DNA of 64,000 bases from AP-15 sp963747735 (GTDB lineage: Bacteria > Pseudomonadota > Alphaproteobacteria > ATCC43930 > CGMCC-115725), in contig CAVVGE010000016.1 of assembly GCA_963747735.1 (NCBI GenBank), positions 62,001-126,000 on the forward strand, read 5' to 3'. The notes beneath the pieces were generated by a model. It worked only from the letters and a program-made list of their open reading frames with translations, did no database searches and had not been told where the DNA came from. Positions 37,832 to 46,394 of this stretch are shown here, one piece after another. A program made the translations under genes and the position numbers. How positions within the stretch are numbered: position 1 is the stretch's first letter; each line of letters opens with the position of its first letter.

Positions 37832-39421
37832 TCAAGCGCCCTTGATTGTAATGTCCTCGAAGGGTGCGGTATAGGCGAAGTCGGCGATGAGCCCGAACCC
37901 GGACTGGCCGACCCTGGGCCCCACTCCATTGATAAAGGCGAGCTGCCAGATCGGCGCCGAAATCGCTTTCTCGTAGACAAGCCGTTGCGCCTTTTCGAGC
38001 AGCGCCGCGCGCTTCTTGTTGTCGAGCACGCTTTCCTGCTCGTGAAACAGCGCGTCGATATCGGGATAGTTGCCATAGGCGTAGGGGCCGCCTTTGACGA
38101 TAAAGGCGGCGAGCCGGGTGGCGGCGTTGCCAAAGGCGCCGCTGCCGCACAGGATCATGTGTTTAAAACGCTTGTTGGCCCAGCCCTCGACAAAGGCGGC
38201 GCGTTCGAGCGGCCGCAGCTGGGCTCGGAATCCGGCCGCCTGGAGATTATCGAGCGCCGCCTCGGCGACATTCGCATAGGAGGAGTCGCAGAACAGCTCG
38301 CCGGCGTTAACCCCGTTCGGCAAGCCGGCTTGGGCCAGCAATTCCTTGGCCTTCTTCGGGTCGTACACCGCCGCTGGCGGCTGCCAGTAATAATCGAAGC
38401 TGAATGGGATCAGGCTGTCGGTGATCTTGGAAAAGCCGAGCGTGATCGCGTCGTTGATCGCCTTCCTATCGAGGGCGAGGTTGGCCGCCTGCCGCACGCG
38501 CAAATCGTGCCACGGCGATTTCGGATCCCACTGGTCGGCAAAATAGAGCCAAAACGGCGCCGGCGGTATCACCGGCTTCAGCGTCAACCCCGGCGTCCGG
38601 CGCAACTGCTCGGCCAATTCGCCGCGGATCGAGTAGGCGATGTCGACCTCGCCACGCTGCAGCGCCGCGAGCCGGGTGGTCTCTTCGGGGATCACCTTAA
38701 AGACGATGCGCTTTACACTCGGCGTTTTGCGCCAGTACTGGTCGAACGCCTCGAGGACCATCTCGACGCCGGGCGTGAACGAAACGAACTTATAGGGTCC
38801 GGCCCCGATCGGCGCCTTCTTGAAACCGTCGGGACCGACCTTTTCGACGTATTTTTTGGGCACGATCCAGCCCGCCCCGGTAGCGGTCGCGTAAAACGTC
38901 AGAAAATCGGGCCACGGCGTTTTGAGCCGGAAGCGCACATGCGTTGCATCCGGGGTTTCGATCGCCGCCACCCGGCCTTTCATCAGATCGTGGGAAGCGC
39001 CCTTGTAGCGCTCGAACGAATATCTGACGTCCTCGGCGGTCACCGGCTCGCCGTTATGAAACTTGATGCCGTCGCGCAGCACGAACTCGTAGGTGAGCCC
39101 GTCTTCCGCCGCGGTGTAGGATTCGGCGAGGCAGGGTGCGAGCTTTTGCCCCGGCATCGGCTTGACCATCGCGTCGTGCAATGCGTAGAGCACCATAAAG
39201 GGCGTGATGATCCCCGATGTCTCCGCCGGGTCGAACCAAGTCGGCGCCAGCGAAACATGGATGCCCCAGCTCAGTTGCCCCTGCGGAGCCGCGGCGCCGG
39301 CCGGTCGCGTCCCGCCGGCGACCAAGCCGAGCGCGCTGAGGGCGAGCAGCTCGCGCCTTGACAGACCGGCCCGGCCTGCGGCGGAGGCACGAATTATCCC
39401 ATCGACGGCGGATGTGTGCAT
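37832..39421 (-). CDS. dppA: Peptide-type ABC binding protein 3 (DppA-like)
   Basis: 529 residues. Tat leader GLSRRELLALSALGLVAGG then TRPAGAAAPQ. The mature part is closely similar to its neighbours (HVSLAPTWFDPAETSGIITP, GIKFHNGEPVTAEDVRYSFE, APIGAGPYKFVSFTPGVEMV) and ends AYTAPFEDITIKGA. Its pocket differs from copy 2 at several points (for example DSLIPFSFDYYWQPPAAVYD), so the ligand could differ. Confidence 0.92.
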   Translation of the reverse strand: MHTSAVDGIIRASAAGRAGLSRRELLALSALGLVAGGTRPAGAAAPQGQLSWGIHVSLAPTWFDPAETSGIITPFMVLYALHDAMVKPMPGQKLAPCLAESYTAAEDGLTYEFVLRDGIKFHNGEPVTAEDVRYSFERYKGASHDLMKGRVAAIETPDATHVRFRLKTPWPDFLTFYATATGAGWIVPKKYVEKVGPDGFKKAPIGAGPYKFVSFTPGVEMVLEAFDQYWRKTPSVKRIVFKVIPEETTRLAALQRGEVDIAYSIRGELAEQLRRTPGLTLKPVIPPAPFWLYFADQWDPKSPWHDLRVRQAANLALDRKAINDAITLGFSKITDSLIPFSFDYYWQPPAAVYDPKKAKELLAQAGLPNGVNAGELFCDSSYANVAEAALDNLQAAGFRAQLRPLERAAFVEGWANKRFKHMILCGSGAFGNAATRLAAFIVKGGPYAYGNYPDIDALFHEQESVLDNKKRAALLEKAQRLVYEKAISAPIWQLAFINGVGPRVGQSGFGLIADFAYTAPFEDITIKGA

Positions 39422-39545
39422 GGTTTCCTCCCGTTCAGCAGCTCCTTAACAGAGCCTTGCACTGATGGTAGGTCAGCAATGCACCGATGTCATCCCCAAA
39501 TGCAAAAGGACCCTGCCAAAAGGACCCTGCCGGCTGGCCAATCTT

Positions 39546-41108
39546 TCACGCGGCCTTTAGCGTGATGTCCTCGTAAGGAGCCGTATAGGGGAAGCGGGCG
39601 ATCCGGCCGAACCCCGATTCTCCGACCCGCGGGCCGACGCCGTTGATAAAGGCCAGTTGCCAGATCGGCGCATAGATCGTGCGCTCGTATATCAGCTGCT
39701 GGATCTTGTGCAATATCCCCTCGCGCCGCGCATGGCTCAGCTCGACGGCCTGCTGCCGATAGAGCGCGTCGATGTCGGGATAGCTGCCATAGGCGAAAGT
39801 GCCGCCCTTGACGACCAGCGACTCGATGCGGGTCGCGGCATTGCCGAAGGCCCCAGGCCCGGCCTGGATGATGTTCTTAAACGCCTTGCCGGAGTAGCCC
39901 TTGATAAAGGCGGCGCGCTCGATCGGCTGAAGCCGGGCGCGAAAGCCGACCGCCTGCAAATTGTCGAGGACCGCCTCACCGATATTCGCGTAGGAGGAAT
40001 CGCAGTAGTAGCTGCCGGCGTCGAACCCATTTGGAAAGCCGGCCTCGGCAAGAAGCTTTTTCGCCTGGTCGGGATCGTAGACCGGCGGCGGCGGCGGCCA
40101 AAAGAAATCATAATTGTCGGGGACGATCGGGTTGCCGCTGATCAGCGAATAGCCCAGGGTCAACGCCTCGTTCGTCGTCTTGCGATCGATCGCCAGGCTC
40201 GCCGCGCGGCGCACCCGCGCATCGTGCCACGGCGATTTCGGGTCCCATTGGTCCGGAAAACTGAGGCAGAAGACGCCCTGGACGACCGCCGGCTTTAATG
40301 TCAGCCCCGGTGTGCGCCGCAATTCCTCGGCGAGCTCGCCGCGGATCGAATAGACGATATCGACCTCGCCCGCCTTGAGCGCGGCGAGCCGGGTGGTCTC
40401 GTCGGGAATCACCTTGAAAACGAGCCGCTTTACACTTGGAGGCTTGCGCCAATACCGGTCGAATGCTTCGAGCACCAGCTCAACTCCGGGCGTGAACGAC
40501 ACGAATTTGTAGGGACCGGCGCCGATCGGCGCCTTTTTGAAGCCTTCGTCCCCGACCTTTTCGAGGTATTTTTTCGGGACGATCCAGCCGGCGCCGCTGG
40601 CGGTGGCGTAGAAGGTCAGAAAATCGGGCCACGGCTCTCTGAGCTTGAACCGGACATGCCGTGGATCGGGGGTCTCGACGGCGGCGACGCGGCTGGACAT
40701 CAGATCGTGCGAGGTGCCGCGGTAGCGCTCGAACGAGAATTTGACGTCCTCGGCGGTCACCGGGTCGCCATTGTGAAAGCTGGTGCCTTGGCGCAGCGTG
40801 AAATCGTAGATCAGGCCGTCCTGCGATGCCGTCCACGCCTCGGCGAGGCTCGGCGCCAGCGCCTTGCCCGGCATTGGCTTCACTATCCCGTCGTGCAATG
40901 CGTAGAGCACCATGAACGGCGTGATGATCCCGGAAATATCGGCTGGGTCGAACCAGACCGGGGCCAAGGAGATATGGACCCCCCAGGTCAGCTGACCTTG
41001 CGGCGCTGCACGAGCGATTGTCGGCGCGCCGGCAACGAGGCCCAGCGCGCTGGCGGCGAGAACAGCGCGGCGTGTCGGATTGACCTTGCGAGAAGCGGCG
41101 TTGCTCAT
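39546..41108 (-). CDS. dppA: Peptide-type ABC binding protein 4 (DppA-like), first gene of the operon
   Basis: 520 residues, the most divergent of the four. Tat-like leader NPTRRAVLAASALGLVAGAP then TIARAAPQ. The mature part reads HISLAPVWFDPADISGIITP, LIYDFTLRQGTSFHNGDPVT and APIGAGPYKFVSFTPGVELV, and ends PYTAPYEDITLKAA. It is read first in the dpp operon. About 170 bp separate it from the IS110-family element upstream; the operon promoter should lie there but I cannot point to a clear -35/-10. Confidence 0.92.
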   Translation of the reverse strand: MSNAASRKVNPTRRAVLAASALGLVAGAPTIARAAPQGQLTWGVHISLAPVWFDPADISGIITPFMVLYALHDGIVKPMPGKALAPSLAEAWTASQDGLIYDFTLRQGTSFHNGDPVTAEDVKFSFERYRGTSHDLMSSRVAAVETPDPRHVRFKLREPWPDFLTFYATASGAGWIVPKKYLEKVGDEGFKKAPIGAGPYKFVSFTPGVELVLEAFDRYWRKPPSVKRLVFKVIPDETTRLAALKAGEVDIVYSIRGELAEELRRTPGLTLKPAVVQGVFCLSFPDQWDPKSPWHDARVRRAASLAIDRKTTNEALTLGYSLISGNPIVPDNYDFFWPPPPPVYDPDQAKKLLAEAGFPNGFDAGSYYCDSSYANIGEAVLDNLQAVGFRARLQPIERAAFIKGYSGKAFKNIIQAGPGAFGNAATRIESLVVKGGTFAYGSYPDIDALYRQQAVELSHARREGILHKIQQLIYERTIYAPIWQLAFINGVGPRVGESGFGRIARFPYTAPYEDITLKAA

Positions 41109-41252
41109 GCGATCCTCCGTGCGGCCCTTGTTTTTGGCCTTCTGGCGGCGGTAGACGCGTGTCGCCCGCCTGTCTCTCGGCTTCTCGGCGCGCGTGACGC
41201 CGGCGCTCGGAGCCTGATCCGGAATGAATAGCGTCCTATCAACAGATTATTG

Positions 41253-41278
41253 TCGCCCCCCGCGCAAGCGGGGGTCCA
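41253..41278. repeat. Short dispersed hairpin repeat
   Basis: CGCCCCCCGCGCAAGCGGGG followed by GTCC; one arm pairs with the other through CCCCCGC/GCGGGGG. It lies just outside the left end of the IS110-family element. Confidence 0.55.
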
Positions 41279-41293
41279 TATGTGGACGGCCCC

Positions 41294-41528
41294 GGTCTCG
41301 CAAGGGCGGTGCAGCGCGGTGGGTCTGGTCGGTTGCGGTCATATGTCCGGCCTGTATGCGCGGCGCAGTTGGCCGCTGGCCCAGATGGGTGTCGCGGATC
41401 GGGTCGCAAACAGAGTAGCGATGTCTGAGCATCACAGGACCCCACGGGCTGCTCCGATCCTCGGACTGACCGATCACCATCTTGCTGCTGTCCTCGCAAG
41501 CGCCAGGTGTGGTGGCGGGCGGCGCGGT
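41294..41528 (-). other. Candidate bridge-RNA region of the IS110-family element
   Basis: In IS1111-subgroup elements a structured bridge RNA is encoded in the noncoding segment 3' of the transposase. This 235-bp segment has that position and holds no open gene. No fold was computed, so this is placement by analogy only. Confidence 0.3.
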
Positions 41529-41660
41529 TCAGACCGGCTGCGGCTGCCGGTAGAGCTCGCCGCTGCCGAGCATGGCCCAGATGATGCGGGCCATTTTGTT
41601 GGCCAGCGCGACCGCCGCCAGCTTCTTGGGCTTGCGCGCCAGCAGGTTGAGCAGCCAGAG

Positions 41661-41683
41661 CCTGCCCTCGCGAAAGCGGGGGG
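41661..41683 (+). repeat. Mini-insert, 23-bp variant in IS110 transposase
   Basis: With the flanking GAG it reads GAGCCTGCCC, TCGCG, AAAGC, GGGG. It separates the codons for KTS from LWLLNLL. One base short of 24, so it shifts the frame. Confidence 0.75.
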
Positions 41684-41761
41684 CGAGGTCTTGCCTGGCT
41701 TGGCAAAGCGGATCGTCGTGGTGGCGCCGAGCACCAGCAGTCGGCGCAAGCTCTCGTCGCC

Positions 41762-41785
41762 CCCTGCTTTCGCCAGGGGCAGGCT
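41762..41785 (-). repeat. 24-bp mini-insert, in frame in IS110 transposase
   Basis: On the coding strand: AGCCTGCCCC, TGGC, GAAAG, CAGGG. It adds exactly eight codons (SLPLAKAG) between AISRQ and GDESLRRLLV. Confidence 0.85.
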
Positions 41786-42346
41786 TTGGCGGCTGATCGC
41801 CCCCGGCCGGCGGCGACCGCCGGTGGCGTTCTCCTTCGGGGTCAGGCCGATCCAGGCGGCAAAATGGCGGCCCGAGCGGAACAGCTTTGGCTCCGGCACC
41901 TTGAGGGCGAAGCTGACCGCGCCGACCGGCCCGACGCCGGGGATCGAGGCGAGCAGCCGGCTCCGCGGGTCGTGCCGGTGCCACGCCATGAGCCGGGCAT
42001 CGATCGCCTCGAGCCTGGCGTTGAGCGCGGCGAGCTGCTCGGCCAGCTCGCGCAACAGCGCCCGTGCCAGCACCGGCACGCCGGCCTTGTCGTCTTGGGC
42101 GCGCTGTACCAGCTCGGCCACCTTGACCGGCCCCTTGGCGGCAATCACGCCAAACTCGGCGGCATGGCCGCGCATCGCGTTGATCAGCATCGTGCGTTGT
42201 TTGACCAACAGATCGCGCACCTTGACCAGCATCAGCGCCGCTTGGTTCTCGGCGCTCTTGATCGGCACAAAGCGCATCCCCGGCCGGCTCATCGCCTCGC
42301 AGATCGCCGCCGCGTCGATCGCATCGTTCTTGCCGCGCTTGACATA

Positions 42347-42369
42347 GAGCCTGCCCCGGCGCAGGCCGG
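42347..42369 (+). repeat. Mini-insert, 23-bp variant in IS110 transposase
   Basis: Plus strand GAGCCTGCCCC, GGCGC, AGGCCGG. It splits PPQYVKP from YVKRGKNDAIDA, directly before the catalytic Asp pair. One base short of 24, so the frame shifts. Confidence 0.8.
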
Positions 42370-42693
42370 GGGTTTGACGTATTGCGGCGGGATCAGCACC
42401 ACCTCGTGCCCTAGCCCGCGCAGCACCCGCGCCCAGTAATGCGCCGCGCCGCACGCCTCCAGCCCGATCCCAGTCGGCCCCAGCTTGGCGAAAAACCTCG
42501 TCATCTCGCCGCGCCGCAGCTGGCGGCGCAACACCGGCTCTTCGTTCTCCTCGACACCGTGAGCCTGAAAGACATGCTTGGACGTATCCAACCCAATCCT
42601 GATAATCGTCATCGGACGGCTCCCTTGGCTGCGTTGTTTAAACACTCCACAGTCTGGCACAGCTGATGCCGTCGGGGGCCGTCCACCCCAACA

Positions 42694-42717
42694 GAGCCTG
42701 CCCCTGGCACGAACAGG
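42694..42717 (+). repeat. 24-bp mini-insert just outside the IS110 element
   Basis: GAGCCTGCCCC, TGGC, ACGAA, CAGG. It begins 8 bp beyond the right inverted repeat of the IS110-family element and is followed by a dispersed hairpin repeat. Confidence 0.8.
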
Positions 42718-42740
42718 GGGGCGGGTCACAGAGCGTTGAA

Positions 42741-42769
42741 CCCTGGATTCCCGCTTTCGCGGGAACGAC
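42741..42769. repeat. Dispersed hairpin repeat (TTCCCGCTTTCGCGGGAACG)
   Basis: TTCCCGCTTTCGCGGGAACG is a near-perfect palindrome preceded by CCCTGGA, a very common intergenic repeat unit. It lies 3' of the metallo-hydrolase gene. Confidence 0.7.
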
Positions 42770-42807
42770 GAAAGAAACGGGGTTATTCAATTTTATGGAA
42801 TCATGCT

Positions 42808-43713
42808 CTAGGAGCGGGTCGCGCGATAGGTCGCGTCGATCGCCGGCGGGCCGTCGCAGGCGACAAGGCCGCGGCTGGCGAGGTCGATCAGATGCGCGTG
42901 AACCGAGCGCCCGGCGGCATGGCGCAGCCCCGGCTGCAGACCGGCATAGAGCCGCTCGACGATCCGGTCGATCCGTCCGGTGCCGGCGGCGAGGCAGTCG
43001 AGGATGCCGGCTTCGCGCTCGCGCCGGTGGGCGATAAAGGCGCGGACATGCGGCCGGGGCTCGGTGATCGCCGGGCCATGCGTCGGCCAATAGACCCGGT
43101 CGCCGCGCCCGAGCAATTTGTCGAGCGAGGCCATATAGGCAGCCATATCGCCATCGGGCGGCGCCACCACGCTCGTCGACCAGCCCATCACATGGTCGCC
43201 GCTAAAGAGCACGCCCTCATCGGGCAAGGCAAAGCACAGATGGTTCGAGGTGTGGCCCGGGGTATGCACCGCCTCGAACCGCCAGCCTCTCCCGGTGATC
43301 GCGTCACCGTCCGCTACCCGCACATCCGGCGTGAAATCCCAATCGCCGCCCTCCTCGATGCCGGGGTCGCCGCGCCGCCCGCCGGCATGCGGGCCAAAGC
43401 CGTAGGTCGGCGCCCCGGTCGCCGCCTTGAGCGGCTTTGCCGCCGGCGAATGGTCGCGGTGGGTGTGGGTGACGAGGATATGGGTCACCCGCTCGCCGGC
43501 GAGCCCATCGAGGAGCGCCGCCACATGGTCGTCGAGATCGGGGCCGGGGTCGATCACCGCGACCTCGCCCTCACCGACGACATAGGTGCCGGTGCCGCGA
43601 AAGGTGAACGGGCTCGGGTTCTTGGCGACGACGCGCCGGATGCCGGGCGCCACGCTTTCGAGGCGGCCATATTCGAACGAAAAATCGCGGCGGAACGGGA
43701 TCTCGACAGGCAT
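42808..43713 (-). CDS. MBL-fold metallo-hydrolase (LACTB2-like)
   Basis: 301 residues. THTHRDH at 82-88 supplies the zinc ligands; VIDPGPDLDDHVAALLDG, TPGHTSNHLCFALPDEGVLF and SGDHVMGWSTSVVAPPDGDM continue the fold. YWPTHGPAITEPRPHVRAFI and the following helices are the C-terminal winged-helix-like extension of the LACTB2 type (which hydrolyses RNA or thioesters in other organisms). The substrate here is unknown. Divergent from the DUF6489 gene. Confidence 0.85.
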   Translation of the reverse strand: MPVEIPFRRDFSFEYGRLESVAPGIRRVVAKNPSPFTFRGTGTYVVGEGEVAVIDPGPDLDDHVAALLDGLAGERVTHILVTHTHRDHSPAAKPLKAATGAPTYGFGPHAGGRRGDPGIEEGGDWDFTPDVRVADGDAITGRGWRFEAVHTPGHTSNHLCFALPDEGVLFSGDHVMGWSTSVVAPPDGDMAAYMASLDKLLGRGDRVYWPTHGPAITEPRPHVRAFIAHRREREAGILDCLAAGTGRIDRIVERLYAGLQPGLRHAAGRSVHAHLIDLASRGLVACDGPPAIDATYRATRS

Positions 43714-43823
43714 GGCGGCGAAATTACACGAGATCGGCCGATGCCGGATATCGCTTTGCGCCGATATATCGCTTTGCGCCGGTTCGGGGCAAAATCCCGG
43801 CGGCTGCGGAGGAGCGACGCGCG

Positions 43824-44069
43824 ATGAAGATCAGTTTCGACATCGATTGCACGCCCGAGGAGGCGCGCAAATTCTTTGGCCTGCCGGAGGTGCAGGCGTT
43901 GCAGGAGGCGCTGATGAAAGAGGTGCAGGAGCGCCTCAGCGCCAACATCAAGGCGATGGACCCGAAGGCGATGGTCGAGGCCTGGCTGCCGGGGACGCTC
44001 AAAGGCTTTGAGCAGCTGCGCGATATGTTTATGGCGCAGATGGCCGGCGGCTCCGACCGGAAGAAATAG
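43824..44069 (+). CDS. DUF6489 small protein
   Basis: 81 residues: MKISFDIDCTPEEARKFFGL, PEVQALQEALMKEVQERLSA, MDPKAMVEAWLPGTLKGFEQ, LRDMFMAQM. Short amphipathic helices resemble phasin-like proteins. The family is found across Alphaproteobacteria with no known function. GGAGCGACGCGCG precedes the ATG. It is followed at 5 bp by the acetyltransferase gene. Confidence 0.8.
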   Translation: MKISFDIDCTPEEARKFFGLPEVQALQEALMKEVQERLSANIKAMDPKAMVEAWLPGTLKGFEQLRDMFMAQMAGGSDRKK

Positions 44070-44074
44070 CCGCA

Positions 44075-44610
44075 ATGGTCTCATTGCATACCGCGCGGCT
44101 GCTGCTGCGGCCGTGGCGGGACGCCGACATCGCCGCCTTTGCCGCAGCTCTCGGCCGACCCTGACGTCATGGCAGCATCTGCTCCCGCTCGACGCGGAAG
44201 CCTGGGTGGCGCGGGTGCGCGACCATTGGCGGCAACACCGGTTTGGCCAATGGGTCGTCGAAATCCCTGGCGAAGCGTCCTTTATCGGGGCCGTCGGGCT
44301 CACCCGGATCGCCTATCAGGCGCATTTCACCCCGGCGGTCGAGATCGCCTGGCGTCTCGCCCGAGCTTATTGGGACAAGGGCTACGCCTCAGAGGCGGCG
44401 CGCGCCGCGCTCGAATACGGCTTTGGCGAATTGGCTCTTGCGGAAATCGTCGCGGTCACGACCCCGGCCAATCTGCGCTCGCGCCGGGTCATGGAGCGGC
44501 TCGGCATGACCCGCAGCCCGCAGGACGATTTCGACCACCCGAATGTCCCCGAAGGCCCGCTGAAACGACATGTGCTCTACCGGCTGCGCCGAGGGGACGC
44601 GACAACTTGA
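44075..44610 (+). pseudogene. GNAT-family N-acetyltransferase with frameshifted N-terminus
   Basis: The ATG at 44075 gives VSLHTARLLLRPWRDADIAA, the usual start of RimJ/RimL-type GNATs. The next piece (LSADPDVM) is in a second frame, and the rest is in a third: LLPLDAEAWVARVRDHWRQH, VEIPGEASFIGAVGLTRIAY, VEIAWRLARAYWDKGYASEA, ALEYGFGELALAEIVAVTTP, NLRSRRVMERLGMTRS. Two single-base indels near 44135 and 44172 would restore about 178 residues. The acetyl-CoA-binding part is intact. Sequencing error is as likely as decay. The TGA overlaps the next gene's TTG start. Confidence 0.7.
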
Positions 44611-45212
44611 CCATCCTCCTCGTCCGTCACGGCGAAACCGAGTGGAACCTCGAAGGGCGCTACCAGGGCCGGCTCGATTCCCCGCTGACCCCGCGCGGGG
44701 TGGCGCAGGCGCAGGCGATCGGGCGATTGCTCGCCGGGCTCGCCGGCGACCGGCCGATGCCGATCGTCGCCAGCCCGCTCGGCCGGGCGCGGCGCACCGC
44801 CGGGATCATCGCGGCATTCTTGCGCGTCCGGCTGCCGCCAACTTTTGACGACCGCCTGCGCGAGATTTCGCTCGGCTCGTGGGATGGGCTGACCCGGCGC
44901 GAGATCGCACGGCGGTCGCCCGCGATCTTCACCGGCGACGGCCGGCGCGAGTGGTATTTCCGCTCGCCCGACGGCGAAACCTATGAGGGCTTTGCCGCGC
45001 GGCTCGCCGCCTGGCTCGACGAGCGGCGTGGCGCTGAGCCGGTGGCGGTCGTCGCGCACGGCGTCGTCAGCCGCGTCCTGCGCGGCCTTTATGCCGGGCT
45101 CGACCGGCGCGCCGCGCTCGCGCTCCCGGTGCCGCAAGACCGGGTCTTTCGCCTCTCCGCCGGCACAATCGACGAGCTCGCGTCGGACGAAAACGGCCAC
45201 AGCCCCGCTTGA
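44607..45212 (+). CDS. Histidine phosphatase (phosphoglycerate-mutase-like)
   Basis: 201 residues from a TTG at 44607, inside the TTGA overlap with the preceding stop and 10 bp after GAGGGGA. LLVRHGETEWNLEGRYQGRL has the catalytic RHGE with the nucleophilic His8. LREISLGSWDGLTRREIARR supplies the conserved Glu region, and VAVVAHGVVSRVLRGLYAGL the second His. Dephosphorylates a small molecule in the cytoplasm; it is often described as phosphoglycerate mutase-like, with no substrate certainty. Confidence 0.88.
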   Translation: MTILLVRHGETEWNLEGRYQGRLDSPLTPRGVAQAQAIGRLLAGLAGDRPMPIVASPLGRARRTAGIIAAFLRVRLPPTFDDRLREISLGSWDGLTRREIARRSPAIFTGDGRREWYFRSPDGETYEGFAARLAAWLDERRGAEPVAVVAHGVVSRVLRGLYAGLDRRAALALPVPQDRVFRLSAGTIDELASDENGHSPA

Positions 45213-45290
45213 GCAGATTTTCCCTTTCTGCCTCCCAGAACGTCGGGGCCTGCCGACCTTGCCTTCCTGTCGTTTTGTCCGCTCAGACCG

Positions 45291-45972
45291 CTAAATAATC
45301 CCCAGCTCGAGCGACAGTGCCGCGAAAACCAGCGAGGCGAGCCGCAGCAAGAGCGCGACAAGCTCGCTTTGCCGGTGGGTCTCGGTCTTGGCGAAAACCG
45401 CCTTTAGCTGCGCCCGAACCGTCTCGCGCGAGACCCCGAGCTTTTTTGCGGCGGCCCCGGGGCCGGTCCCGGTCGCAACCAGCGCAGCGAGCCGCGCTTC
45501 GGCCCTGGTCAAATCGAACACCCGCGCAACGACACCCGGGTCGGGCCCCGGTTTGCGGCCGAGATCGGTAAAGACGAGGAGTGCCCGGGCGCCGAGAAAC
45601 GGGCTTCCTGCGGCGCCGCCGACCGGCAGCACCCGGATCACCAGCGGCCGGTCTGCCTCCCGGCGCACGACAATGGCGTGCAGGATCGAGGCTGGCGGTG
45701 TCGGAGGTGTTTCGCATCCGATCAAAGAGGTCGGCGAGCTCGGCTGCCGCCTGGCGATCCCGGACCACGAGGCGGCGCTGCCGGAGCTGCAAATCTTCGC
45801 CAAAGAGGGCGTGCGCGCCGGCATTTGCGTCGAGCACACAGCCCATGCGATCGACGGCAACGGCCGGGTGCCGCACCAGGTCCAACGCATTCGCCATCCC
45901 CGCAACGGTGCGTCGCCCGATTGCGGTCGAAATGATGGCGGCCTCGGTCAGGACCGCGGACAGCGGCACCAT
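45291..45972 (-). pseudogene. LuxR-type HTH regulator with PAS-like N-terminus, frameshifted
   Basis: The N-terminal half (MANALDLVRHPAVAVDRMGC, VLDANAGAHALFGEDLQLRQ, RRLVVRDRQAAAELADLFDR) is a PAS-like sensor segment. The C-terminal half is in another frame: RPLVIRVLPVGG, FDLTRAEARLAALVATGTG and KKLGVSRETVRAQLKAVFAK, a LuxR/GerE helix-turn-helix. The frames join near 45690, so one indel is needed to give about 226 residues. The AT-richer stretch 46040-46080 upstream may hold its promoter. Its targets are unknown. Confidence 0.7.
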
Positions 45973-46263
45973 CGGCGCAGCGACACCGCTGCTACCCCCC
46001 GCGCACCGAGCGGGAGCCGCTTGGGCAAATCAGGATTAAGGTTCATGTAATTAACTATCGGAAACGGCATATATTTTTACCCCAAATGGGTGATGCCGGC
46101 TTGGCGGGCGCCTCCACCTGAGCGCGTGCGAGGGAAGACCCTCACCTGTTGACGGCAACAGCGGCGGCATTTCGCCAATCAAAGGTTTGTCGTGCGGTTC
46201 GTCTCTTGCAATGGCCCTTCGACCGTCAAGAGCAACAACCTCCGATCCCCTCGGCCGGGCTCG

Positions 46264-46372
46264 ACCCGTGGGCCTTCAGCCCACGGACTTGATCCGTGGG
46301 CGCCCACGCCTTCCTTAAGCTCGGCCGCGACCGCCGCAGGGGCGTGGATGCCCGGAACAAGTCCGGGCAAGG
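46264..46372. repeat. Dispersed hairpin repeats in the 45973-46394 gap
   Basis: CCCACGGACTTGATCCGTGGG and CGTGGATGCCCGGAACAAGT then CCGGGCAAGG are two hairpins of a common alphaproteobacterial repeat. The ~420-bp gap also contains an AT-richer segment (TTAACTATCGG, GGCATATATTTTTACC) upstream of the LuxR gene and no gene I can support. Confidence 0.65.
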
Positions 46373-46394
46373 GTTATCTAGGGTTGCATAAGCC

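Larger units (their letters stand above)
41529..42612 (-). pseudogene. IS110-family DEDD transposase with three mini-inserts, two causing frameshifts
   Basis: The start MTIIRIGLDTSKHVFQAHGV carries the first Asp, GIGLEACGAAHYWARVL the Glu, and KRGKNDAIDAAAICEAM the Asp pair of the DEDD RuvC-like domain. The C-terminal Tnp_20 part reads LLASIPGVGPVGAVSFALKV, FAAWIGLTPKENATGG, and ends ANKMARIIWAMLGSGELYRQ. The reading frame is broken after PPQYVKP (23-bp insert 42347-42369), carries eight extra residues SLPLAKAG after AISRQ (24-bp insert 41762-41785), and breaks again before LWLLNLLARKP (23-bp insert 41661-41683). Removing the three inserts restores one ~335-residue transposase. Confidence 0.85.
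41282..42686 (-). mobile_element. IS110-family (IS1111-like) insertion sequence, about 1.4 kb
   Basis: A 12-bp inverted repeat, GTGGACGGCCCC at 41282-41293 and its complement at 42675-42686, encloses the transposase. About 235 bp of noncoding DNA lies downstream of the gene and 62 bp upstream. Short subterminal inverted repeats and a longer noncoding segment 3' of the transposase fit the IS1111 subgroup. Confidence 0.7.

Noticed and set aside
36686..39361. An 891-codon plus-strand frame across two binding-protein genes
   Set aside because: It spans two real genes and their spacer in antisense and has no recognisable protein features.
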